7,799 nucleotides of DNA from JBEKZQ01 sp049509675. GTDB lineage: Bacteria; Planctomycetota; Planctomycetia; Pirellulales; Thermoguttaceae. Location: positions 1 to 7,799 of the forward strand of contig JBEKZQ010000424.1 in assembly GCA_049509675.1 (NCBI GenBank), in the 5' to 3' direction. Positions 1 to 5,311 of the stretch are shown one piece after another. The translations under genes were made by a program, and so were the position numbers. Within the stretch, counting starts at the first letter, position 1. Every line of letters starts with the position of its first letter. Below the pieces are notes generated by a model. The model made no database searches. It worked only from the letters and a program-made list of their open reading frames with translations, and had not been told where the DNA came from.

Positions 1-1
1 C

Positions 2-559
2 AACAACTACACGGGCGGCACCACGGTCAACGGCGGCACCTTGGAAATCAGCGACCCGAGCAACTTGGGGACCTCCGGGATAACGATCAATGCCGGTACG
101 TTGAAGACCACCGGCACGATCACGCTCGATGCCGCCGTGACGCTGGGCGATCCGGCGTCCACGCTCGAGCAGGATGACCCCAACAACGACAGCCTGACGT
201 TGGCCGGCCTGGTCAGCGGCAGCGGCGGGCTGACCAAGATCGGCAGCGGCACGTTGACGTTGACCAATACGGGCAATTCTGCCGGCGGCTTTACGGGCGG
301 GACGACGCTCGCCGGCGGCACGCTGCAGTACAACAGTTCGTCGGCGGTGGACCCCGGCAGCATCGTTCTTGCCGGCGGCAACCTGCTGTTGAATTTTGGG
401 GCCGGCGGCGGCAACGTCGCGACCAGTGCCGACGCCGTGCCATCCGCAGCGACTCCCGCCGAGACGGCGGCCAACACGCCTGAACCGGGCACGCTGGGGC
501 TGCTGGCCGCCGCGCTGCTGGCCGGCCTGCTGGTTTGCCGGCGACGCCGGCGGCCGTGA
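2..559 (+). CDS. Autotransporter-type beta-strand repeat protein with PEP-CTERM tail (3' end only)
   Basis: The gene enters from the left edge already in frame, so its start and most of its length are missing; 185 residues remain. The sequence shows Gly/Thr/Asn-rich repeats of the PATR type (autotransporter-associated beta strand): NNYTGGTTVNGGTLEIS at the edge, then GSGGLTKIGSGTLTL and FTGGTTLAGGTLQY. These form right-handed beta-helix rungs in known families. The last 28 residues are a PEP-CTERM sorting signal: TPEPGTLGLL, a hydrophobic helix (LLAAALLAGLLVC) and an arginine cluster RRRRRP before TGA at 557-559. In PEP-CTERM systems this tail directs export and processing by an exosortase, so the protein is probably secreted or surface-attached. 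No beta-barrel translocator domain is seen, so it is not a true type V autotransporter. The function beyond a structural or adhesive role is unknown. Confidence 0.9.
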   Translation, partial: NNYTGGTTVNGGTLEISDPSNLGTSGITINAGTLKTTGTITLDAAVTLGDPASTLEQDDPNNDSLTLAGLVSGSGGLTKIGSGTLTLTNTGNSAGGFTGGTTLAGGTLQYNSSSAVDPGSIVLAGGNLLLNFGAGGGNVATSADAVPSAATPAETAANTPEPGTLGLLAAALLAGLLVCRRRRRP

Positions 560-596
560 AGGACCCGTAATTGCGGCCTGCCCGTGTGCAGAAAAC

Positions 597-621
597 CACG
601 GATTTCACGGATGACACGGAT
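597..621. repeat. Three-copy CACGGAT repeat, period 9
   Basis: CACGGAT occurs at 597-603, 606-612 and 615-621, each separated by two variable bases (TT, then GA). It lies just downstream of the PEP-CTERM gene. From memory, similar 'CCACGGATTACACGGAT' strings are scattered in other bacterial genomes, including planctomycetes; that resemblance is not checked here. No function is evident. Confidence 0.7.
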
Positions 622-714
622 GTCTTGAAGTACTACCGATCATGGTCGTCGTCATTTTATCCCGTGTCTTTCAGCAGGGACCATTGTCGAGTAAAATCAA
701 TCAGCGGTCGCCGC

Positions 715-913
715 AAAGCCCGTAGGGCTTTCACTCGATAGCCCGGGGCAACGCCCCGGGACAACGGATTTCACCATGATTTCGTTCGCCCTGTAGGGGC
801 GAGACATGCTCCCGGCACACCGCCGGTGGCGCCCCTGCGGGGCTTGGAGTTCTTGTGTTTTCCGCCGTCCCAGGGCGTTGCCCTGGGCTAACGACTTGGA
901 GCCTTTCAGGCTC
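715..913. repeat. REPIN-like inverted pair of hairpin clusters
   Basis: Two copies of one composite unit face each other. The left copy has stems AAAGCCC/GGGCTTT (715-731), CCCGGGGC/GCCCCGGG (742-760, loop AAC) and CGCCC/GGGCG (787-801). The right copy, read on the other strand, has GCCCC/GGGGC (831-843), CCCAGGGC/GCCCTGGG (869-887, loop GTT) and GAGCCT/AGGCTC (899-913). Reverse-complementing the right copy gives the same order: an AGCC-type stem, then AGCCC-GGGCAACGCCC-GGGAC, a ~25-nt spacer and a G/C stem flanking the centre. Covarying changes keep the stems paired (CCCGGGGC against CCCAGGGC). This fits a REP doublet (REPIN) or a small non-autonomous element. No transposase is in the window. 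Confidence 0.75.
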
Positions 914-965
914 CCGATCACCAAGACCATGCCGCCCCTCAACGCACCCCGGGCTTTACTCCACC

Positions 966-972
966 AGAAAGG
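966..972 (+). promoter_or_regulatory. Ribosome binding site deciding the 980 start
   Basis: AGAAAGG ends 7 nt before the ATG at 980. The same frame is open back to an ATG at 806, but that extension runs through the hairpin repeats and would bury the signal peptide, so 980 is preferred. Confidence 0.65.
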
Positions 973-979
973 CAATAGC

Positions 980-2002
980 ATGAAACGTTTGGCGTGGCTT
1001 CTGTGCGCGGCGATTCTGGCCGCTTCGGGCGCGGGCTTTTTCGAGAACGCATCGGCCGCTGCCGCCCAAGGCGGATGGATCGATATCTCTGCGAAGGTCA
1101 TCAAGGGCCTTGCGGCCGAGGGCAAGAAACCCGGGTGGCCCGGCAAGAGCGCAGGCATCGCCGTGGATCGCACCACGGGCGACGTGTTCATGGTCATTGC
1201 CGACCAGGGAATCTGGCGGAGCAGCGATCACGGCGAGTCGTTCGCCCGAGTCGACGGCGGGAAGATCGGCGGAAGGTGCGAGACCGGCTTCGCCCTGAAC
1301 ATCGATCCGAAGGGCAAGCGCCTGGCGTGTTTCATGCTCGACGGCCCCAGCGCCTGCACCCTCGACGGCGGCAAGACCTGGGAACCGATGCTGGGCAACG
1401 GCCGGGGTTGGGACGCCGGTTCGGTCGACTGGTCGGCCAAGAAGCCCGTCAACATCTTCGCCCTGCGGCACGAGTGCGGCGGAGAGATTTACACCAGCGC
1501 CGACCTGGGCAAGAGTTGGAAGCTCAAGGGCAATGCATTCGCGGCGGCGGGCATCTTCGACGCCGCCACGCTGGTCGCCGCGAAGGAGAAGGAAAAGGGC
1601 ATCTTCCGCAGCACCGACGGCGGCGGAAGCTGGCAGAAAGTCTCCGCGCTGCTGCCCGCCGGACGTGACATCCGCATCCTCGACGGAGTTGCCTACTGGA
1701 CCAGTTCCGAGGGACTGCTGGTGAGCCGCGACGCCGGCAAGACCTGGGCCGTCCAGGGTGCGGCGGTCGAGTGTTCCTTCGGCCCCTACTTCGGCAAGGA
1801 CGCGCGGCACGTGGTCGTCGCGGGCAAGAAGGGCTTTTTCGAGACGAGCGACGGCGGCGCGAGTTGGGCCGCGGCGGCCCCGCTGCCGGCAGGCTTCGGC
1901 GTGGGAATGCCCGGTTGGTTCATCAACCTCGGCTGGGACCCGATCGCCAACATCTTCTACATTTCCCGGATGGGCGAGCCTGCCTACAAGTACCAGCGAT
2001 GA
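980..2002 (+). CDS. Secreted six-Asp-box (BNR/sialidase-like) beta-propeller protein
   Basis: 340 residues. Residues 1-28 form a signal peptide: MKR, a hydrophobic core LAWLLCAAILAASGAGF, and an Ala-rich exit (ENASAAAA). The mature part carries six Asp boxes of the S-x-D-x-G-x-[ST]-[WF] type: SSDHGESF (81-88), TLDGGKTW (127-134), SADLGKSW (173-180), STDGGGSW (211-218), SRDAGKTW (249-256) and TSDGGASW (289-296). Asp boxes mark beta-propeller blades in sialidases, VPS10/sortilin and photosystem assembly factors. I see no RIP motif or arginine triad of a true sialidase, so an enzymatic call is not supported. A non-catalytic exported propeller, perhaps binding polysaccharide or protein, is more likely. 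The protein ends near the last blade (GEPAYKYQR), so it is a compact single propeller. The hairpin at 2015-2041 follows the TGA at 2000-2002. There is no evidence that it shares a transcript with the downstream methyltransferase unit. Confidence 0.85.
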   Translation: MKRLAWLLCAAILAASGAGFFENASAAAAQGGWIDISAKVIKGLAAEGKKPGWPGKSAGIAVDRTTGDVFMVIADQGIWRSSDHGESFARVDGGKIGGRCETGFALNIDPKGKRLACFMLDGPSACTLDGGKTWEPMLGNGRGWDAGSVDWSAKKPVNIFALRHECGGEIYTSADLGKSWKLKGNAFAAAGIFDAATLVAAKEKEKGIFRSTDGGGSWQKVSALLPAGRDIRILDGVAYWTSSEGLLVSRDAGKTWAVQGAAVECSFGPYFGKDARHVVVAGKKGFFETSDGGASWAAAAPLPAGFGVGMPGWFINLGWDPIANIFYISRMGEPAYKYQR

Positions 2003-2014
2003 CGCCGGGCGCCC

Positions 2015-2041
2015 GTAGGACGGATTGCCAATCCGTCCTAC
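2015..2041. repeat. Perfect 12-bp hairpin after the Asp-box gene
   Basis: GTAGGACGGATT (2015-2026) pairs perfectly with AATCCGTCCTAC (2030-2041) across a GCC loop, 12 nt after the stop codon. It could end transcription, but no T-tract follows on either side. The sequence resembles a dispersed palindrome I associate with planctomycete intergenic regions, so it may be a repeat used secondarily as a terminator or mRNA-end stabiliser. Confidence 0.75.
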
Positions 2042-2085
2042 AATGACTTATTCTCTTGCGGTTCCTAACGCCACCACCCACGAGT

Positions 2086-2898
2086 ATGAACATGAAAAGC
2101 ATTGCAAACATCGGACTGAGCGACGTGCAGGCGGTCTACGGCGGGCCGGAGGGCGACCTGTGGGAACTCATCATGGGCCAGCAGATCCACGTGGGCGGTT
2201 TCCGCTCGTCGATGGACCTTGCCGAGAAGGCCGGCATCGGGTCGGGCATGTCCGGCGTCGATCTGTGCTGCTGCAACGGCGCCGGCATGCGGTTCCTGGT
2301 CCGCTTCCGCAACGTCGCCCGAATGCAGGGCGTCGATGCCACGGAGACGGTGGTCCAGCGCGGTCGTTGCCGCACGGCGGCCGAAGGATTGGCCGACCGG
2401 ATCGCCTTTACGGTGGCCGACGTGCTGGATTCCGGACTGCCCGGCGGAAGCTTTGATTTCGTCTGGGGCGAAGATGCCTGGTGCTACGTGACGGCCAAGG
2501 ATCGGTTGATCGCGGAAGCCGCCCGACTGGTCCGGCCCGGCGGCATCGTCGCCTTCACCGACTGGATCGAAGGTCCGGCAGGCTTGAGCGACCAGGAGGC
2601 CCAACGATTCCTGAAGTTCATGAAGTTCGCCAACATTCAGGACATGGACGGCTACGTGGACTTATTGCGCGAGCGCGGCTGCAAGATGCTCGTCGCGGAA
2701 GACACCGGACGCTTTGCCCCCTGCATCGATCTCTACCTGAAGATGCTGGACGTGCAGTTGACTTACGACGCGCTGCGGATCATCGGTTTCGATGCCGGGC
2801 TGATGGCAGGCCTGGCGGCCGAGATGCAGTTCATCCAGGATCTCGCCCATGCCGGCAAGATAGCCCAGGGACTGTTCGTGGCCCGCCGCGGCACATGA
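2086..2898 (+). CDS. Class I SAM-dependent methyltransferase, first gene of the dehydratase-like unit
   Basis: 270 residues from the ATG at 2086; a second ATG at 2092 gives MKSIANIG and is equally possible, as neither has a strong Shine-Dalgarno. An in-frame TTG at 2056 is less likely. The fold signals are class I: motif I VDLCCCNGAG (58-67), an acidic GVDAT after the second strand, VADVLD, then FDFVWGEDAWCYV and RPGGIVAFTDW. GQQIHVGG (31-38) is like the N-terminal 'HxGG' stretch of UbiE/glycine-sarcosine-type small-molecule methyltransferases. Motif I is odd: three consecutive cysteines replace the usual G-x-G start, although the terminal NGAG is kept. The stop overlaps the next start (ATGA at 2895-2898), so it is translationally coupled to the first dehydratase-like subunit. 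The methyl acceptor is unknown; a small acyl or CoA-linked substrate shared with the reductase is inference only. Confidence 0.88.
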   Translation: MNMKSIANIGLSDVQAVYGGPEGDLWELIMGQQIHVGGFRSSMDLAEKAGIGSGMSGVDLCCCNGAGMRFLVRFRNVARMQGVDATETVVQRGRCRTAAEGLADRIAFTVADVLDSGLPGGSFDFVWGEDAWCYVTAKDRLIAEAARLVRPGGIVAFTDWIEGPAGLSDQEAQRFLKFMKFANIQDMDGYVDLLRERGCKMLVAEDTGRFAPCIDLYLKMLDVQLTYDALRIIGFDAGLMAGLAAEMQFIQDLAHAGKIAQGLFVARRGT

Positions 2899-3881
2899 AA
2901 ACGATCTCCTACGTCAGCCCGTTCGTGCCTGTCGAATGGATCGAGGCCCACGGCTTGCGGGCCTGCCGGGCGACGCTGGCGGGAGAGCGGGGGACGGGCG
3001 CGGTCCGGGGGGTGTGTCCGTACGCGCGGGCTTTTGTGCAGGCGGCGTTGGATGGTGCGGAGGTTGGCGGCGTGGTGATGACCACGACCTGCGACCAGAT
3101 GCGGCACGCGGCGGCCCTGGTCGAGCGACACAGCGATCGGCCGTTGTTTCTCATGAATGTGCCCGCCACCTGGCAAAGCCCGGCAGCCCGCACGCTCTAT
3201 CGTGACGAGATCCGGCGGCTCGGCCGGTTCCTGGTCGAGTTGGGCGGCAGGTCGCCCACGCCCGCCGAGTTGGCGGCGGTGATGCTCCGCTGCGACGAGG
3301 ATCGGGCGGCGTTGCGCCTGGAAGGGCCCCGCTTGCCAGGGGAAAAGGGGACAGGCACCTTTTGCCGGAACGGCCCTGCGGGTGCTTCGCACAAAAGGTG
3401 CCTGTCCCCTTTTCCCGTTCCAGGCGGGACGCCCGCACCACAAGGCGTTCGCTTGGCGCTTGTCGGCGGCCCGCTCCTGCAGGGCGACGAGGCGATCTTC
3501 GAGATGGTCCACCGGGCGGGCGGCCGGGTGGTGCTCGACGCTACGGAGGGCGGCCGGCGCAGCCTGCCCGCCGCCCTGGATCGCACGCGGACCGCCCAGG
3601 ATCCCCTGGAATCGCTGGTCGCGGCCTATTTCGACACGATCCCCGACGCCTTCCGGCGGCCCAATGACGGGCTTTACCAATGGCTTGACCGCGAGCTGGC
3701 CGCGCAGGAAGTTCGTGGAATCCTCTTCTGGCGCTACGTCTGGTGCGACCTTTGGCATGCCGAGCTGCACAGGCTTCGTCAATGGAGCCGCCTGCCGGTG
3801 CTGGAGATCAACGATGGCGACGCCGCGTCGCCGGCCCGGGTGATTGGGCGAATTGAAGCTTTCCTGGAGGTGCTGCGATGA
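2895..3881 (+). CDS. 2-hydroxyacyl-CoA dehydratase / BcrC-HgdB family subunit (smaller)
   Basis: 328 residues; this start overlaps the methyltransferase stop (ATGA) and has no Shine-Dalgarno of its own, implying coupled translation. The N-terminus YVSPFVPVEWIEAHGL is typical of the family. Three cysteines fit the usual [4Fe-4S] ligand places: GVCPYAR (C41), TTTCDQMR (C66) and YVWCDLWHAE (C284). In characterised members the cluster-bearing subunits form a heterodimer that receives an electron from an ATP-driven activator and removes the hydroxyl of a 2-hydroxyacyl-CoA or reduces benzoyl-CoA. Residues ~149-174 (EKGTGTFC to KRCLSPFP) come from an inserted palindrome at 3340-3416 and are not expected in relatives; their two cysteines are probably not ligands. 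The insertion lies between the N-terminal half and the segment restarting at VRLALVGGPLL, so it may sit in a surface loop between domains. Activity and substrate are unknown. Confidence 0.85.
   Translation: MKTISYVSPFVPVEWIEAHGLRACRATLAGERGTGAVRGVCPYARAFVQAALDGAEVGGVVMTTTCDQMRHAAALVERHSDRPLFLMNVPATWQSPAARTLYRDEIRRLGRFLVELGGRSPTPAELAAVMLRCDEDRAALRLEGPRLPGEKGTGTFCRNGPAGASHKRCLSPFPVPGGTPAPQGVRLALVGGPLLQGDEAIFEMVHRAGGRVVLDATEGGRRSLPAALDRTRTAQDPLESLVAAYFDTIPDAFRRPNDGLYQWLDRELAAQEVRGILFWRYVWCDLWHAELHRLRQWSRLPVLEINDGDAASPARVIGRIEAFLEVLR
3340..3416. repeat. Palindromic element inserted in frame in the dehydratase subunit
   Basis: A perfect 25-bp inverted repeat, 3340-3364 against 3392-3416, with outer part GGGAAAAGGGGACAGG and inner part CACCTTTTG, encloses a 27-nt spacer. 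A weaker outer match (CGCCTGGAAGGG at 3315-3326 against CCCGTTCCAGGCG at 3414-3426) suggests the pairing extends outward with an extra ~14 nt on the left side. The frame stays open through the element. Its GGGGACAG...TTTT arm resembles the palindrome inside the GH36 gene at 6765-6808. Confidence 0.88.
3866..3870 (+). promoter_or_regulatory. Strong Shine-Dalgarno for the larger subunit
   Basis: GGAGG lies 7 nt before the ATG at 3878, inside the end of the upstream gene. With the ATGA overlap this lets the second subunit be translated both by coupling and by fresh initiation. The 2895 start has no such site. Confidence 0.7.
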
Positions 3882-5257
3882 GCCGCGCCCCCGCGCGCAT
3901 TACCTTGGCCCAGTGGGACCGGCGGTACGCCGAGTTGGCGGCCGCGGGACTGCGCGAGCCCGACTATGGCGGGCCGTTGCGCCGCCATGCCGAGGCCGGC
4001 GACACGCGGCTGCTGAAGCTCCGCATGGACAACTCCGCCGCCGCGCTGCGGCTGTGGAACTTCCTGTTGACGGAAGAAGAGCGGCTGGCGCAGGCCCGCG
4101 CGGAGGGCAAGAAGCTCGTCGGCGCGATGAAGGATCTCGGCACCGTTCCGGTCATGGCCTACGCGCTGGACAACGTCGTGGCTTTCTATCCGGACGGCGC
4201 CTGGTGGATCCCCTGCGTCATGGAGCAGAACACGCGGCTGCTCCAGATCGCCGACTCGCTGGGCATCGACGACTCGTTTTGCCCGGTGCGGGCCATGCTG
4301 GGCGCGCTGCTGACCAAGGACCGCTTCCCCATTCCCGATCTGTTCACCTGCAGTGTGGGAGCGACCTGCGACGACCTCTCGGCGATCGCCCAGCGGGTGG
4401 CTGCCTTGGGCTTTCCCGTCGTTTGGTGGGAGATTCCGCACCGGCGCAAAGCCCAGCGCGGCGAAACCGCCGTGGAACTGCCCGGCGGCTTCTCCGCCCC
4501 GGAAAGCCAGGTCGCTTTTGTGCGCGGCGAGCTCGAGCGGGTCCGCGAGGCGCTCCAGGCATGCGCGGGCCGGCCACTCGGCGATGCCGCGCTTGCGGCC
4601 GGCATCCGCCGGGCCAATCGCGTGCGCCGCCTGCTGGACAAGCTGCGGCGGAAAAGTTACGGCGCCAGGCGCTGCCCCATGCCCGCCCTGGAAATGCTGA
4701 TTGCCGAGATGCTGGCGATCCATTTCTGTTCGGACCAGAACGAGGCGGCGGCCGTTTTGGAAGAACTGCTCGCGGAAGTCGAGCGCCGCGACGCCGCCGG
4801 CGAGGGCCTGCTCTCGGCCGACGCGGTGCGCGTCTTCTGGGTCAACCCGGTGGCCGATTTGAAAGTGATGAACCTCTTGGAAGACGCGGGCGGGCGGGTG
4901 TGCGGAACGGACTATATGTTTTGCCACGCGATCGAGCCGATTCCCGAGGATCTGCCGCCCCTGGAGGCCCTTGCGCGGATCGCGCTGGGCGATCCGATGG
5001 TGGGCTCGGCCGTGGACCGCGCCCTGCGGATTGCCGCCGACGCCCGCCGCTTTGGCGCCGAAGCGGTGGTGATTTCGCGCATTCCCGGCGCAAGCCACTG
5101 CGCCCAGGAAACCGCGCTTATCGCCGACGTGCTCCGCCTGGAGTGCGGTCTGCCCGCGCTCGACCTGGAGGTGCCGCCGATTACCGATTCCCTGGAACCG
5201 GCCCTGCGCACGCGGCTGGAAGCACTGGTGGAAACGGCCAGCGATCGAAGAATGTAA
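3878..5257 (+). CDS. 2-hydroxyacyl-CoA dehydratase / BcrC-HgdB family subunit (larger)
   Basis: 459 residues, starting in an ATGA overlap with the smaller subunit. Family features are clear: an N-terminal helical extension (residues 1-90), DSFCPVRAMLGALL (C135), SVGATCDDLSAIA (C164), a helical middle rich in Ala/Leu/Arg, and a C-terminal ISRIPGASHCAQETALI (C408) followed by LPALDLEV and a closing TRLEALVE helix. C135, C164 and C408 match the three-cysteine pattern of the smaller subunit, so each could carry a [4Fe-4S] cluster. C158, C342 and C349 are additional. WWEIPHRR (183-190) lies after the second cysteine, where the known families place substrate-facing residues. The two subunits differ in length and sequence, as in HgdA/HgdB or BadD/BadE. 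No activator ATPase, CoA ligase or ferredoxin is in the window. The gene ends at TAA 5255-5257, 54 bp from the convergent GH36 gene. Confidence 0.87.
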   Translation: MSRAPARITLAQWDRRYAELAAAGLREPDYGGPLRRHAEAGDTRLLKLRMDNSAAALRLWNFLLTEEERLAQARAEGKKLVGAMKDLGTVPVMAYALDNVVAFYPDGAWWIPCVMEQNTRLLQIADSLGIDDSFCPVRAMLGALLTKDRFPIPDLFTCSVGATCDDLSAIAQRVAALGFPVVWWEIPHRRKAQRGETAVELPGGFSAPESQVAFVRGELERVREALQACAGRPLGDAALAAGIRRANRVRRLLDKLRRKSYGARRCPMPALEMLIAEMLAIHFCSDQNEAAAVLEELLAEVERRDAAGEGLLSADAVRVFWVNPVADLKVMNLLEDAGGRVCGTDYMFCHAIEPIPEDLPPLEALARIALGDPMVGSAVDRALRIAADARRFGAEAVVISRIPGASHCAQETALIADVLRLECGLPALDLEVPPITDSLEPALRTRLEALVETASDRRM

Positions 5258-5261
5258 CAGG

Positions 5262-5307
5262 CCATACTCCGTGTGCCGTAACTTTTCGGACGGCACATGG
5301 CGTGTGG
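5262..5307. repeat. Imperfect 18-bp inverted repeat between convergent genes
   Basis: 5262-5279 pairs with 5290-5307 over 18 positions with three mismatches (core TGTGCCGT/ACGGCACA perfect) around the loop AACTTTTCGG. It fills nearly the whole spacer between the dehydratase-like stop (5257) and the GH36 stop (5312), a natural place for a shared transcription end. Neither flank has a T-tract, so termination is inference. From memory it resembles a dispersed planctomycete palindrome that often translates as HTPCAVRKVTAHGV. Confidence 0.75.
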
Positions 5308-5311
5308 GCTG

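Larger units (their letters stand above)
560..979. other. Gene-free region rich in short repeats
   Basis: No open frame here has a credible start, ribosome site or protein-like composition. The first part (560-714) holds the three-copy CACGGAT repeat and otherwise nothing I recognise. The middle (715-913) is an inverted pair of hairpin clusters. The last part (914-979) should contain the leader of the Asp-box gene, but I could not pick out a convincing -35/-10 pair. No T-tract terminator is visible after the PEP-CTERM gene. Confidence 0.75.

Noticed and set aside
597..913. Possible CRISPR array in the repeats between the first two genes
   Set aside because: There are no equal-length repeats with unique spacers of regular size; the repeats are inverted hairpins and a 9-bp-period short tandem.
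806..979. Upstream extension of the Asp-box gene to an ATG at 806
   Set aside because: The extension is encoded by the hairpin repeats and would place 58 odd residues before a good signal peptide; AGAAAGG supports 980.
956..1810. Minus-strand open frame of about 284 codons opposite the Asp-box gene
   Set aside because: The plus strand has a signal peptide and six Asp boxes; the minus product has no recognisable feature.
3779..5296. Long minus-strand open frame of about 505 codons, and a plus-strand one at 3844-5376
   Set aside because: Both are high-GC shadows of the larger dehydratase-like subunit, which has the conserved cysteine motifs, start site and overlap.
5181..5311. Extension of the GH36 protein to a stop at 5181
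   Set aside because: It depends on the arbitrary length of the N run, overlaps the neighbour gene and translates the convergent repeat; the shifted frame gives a family-like end at 5312.
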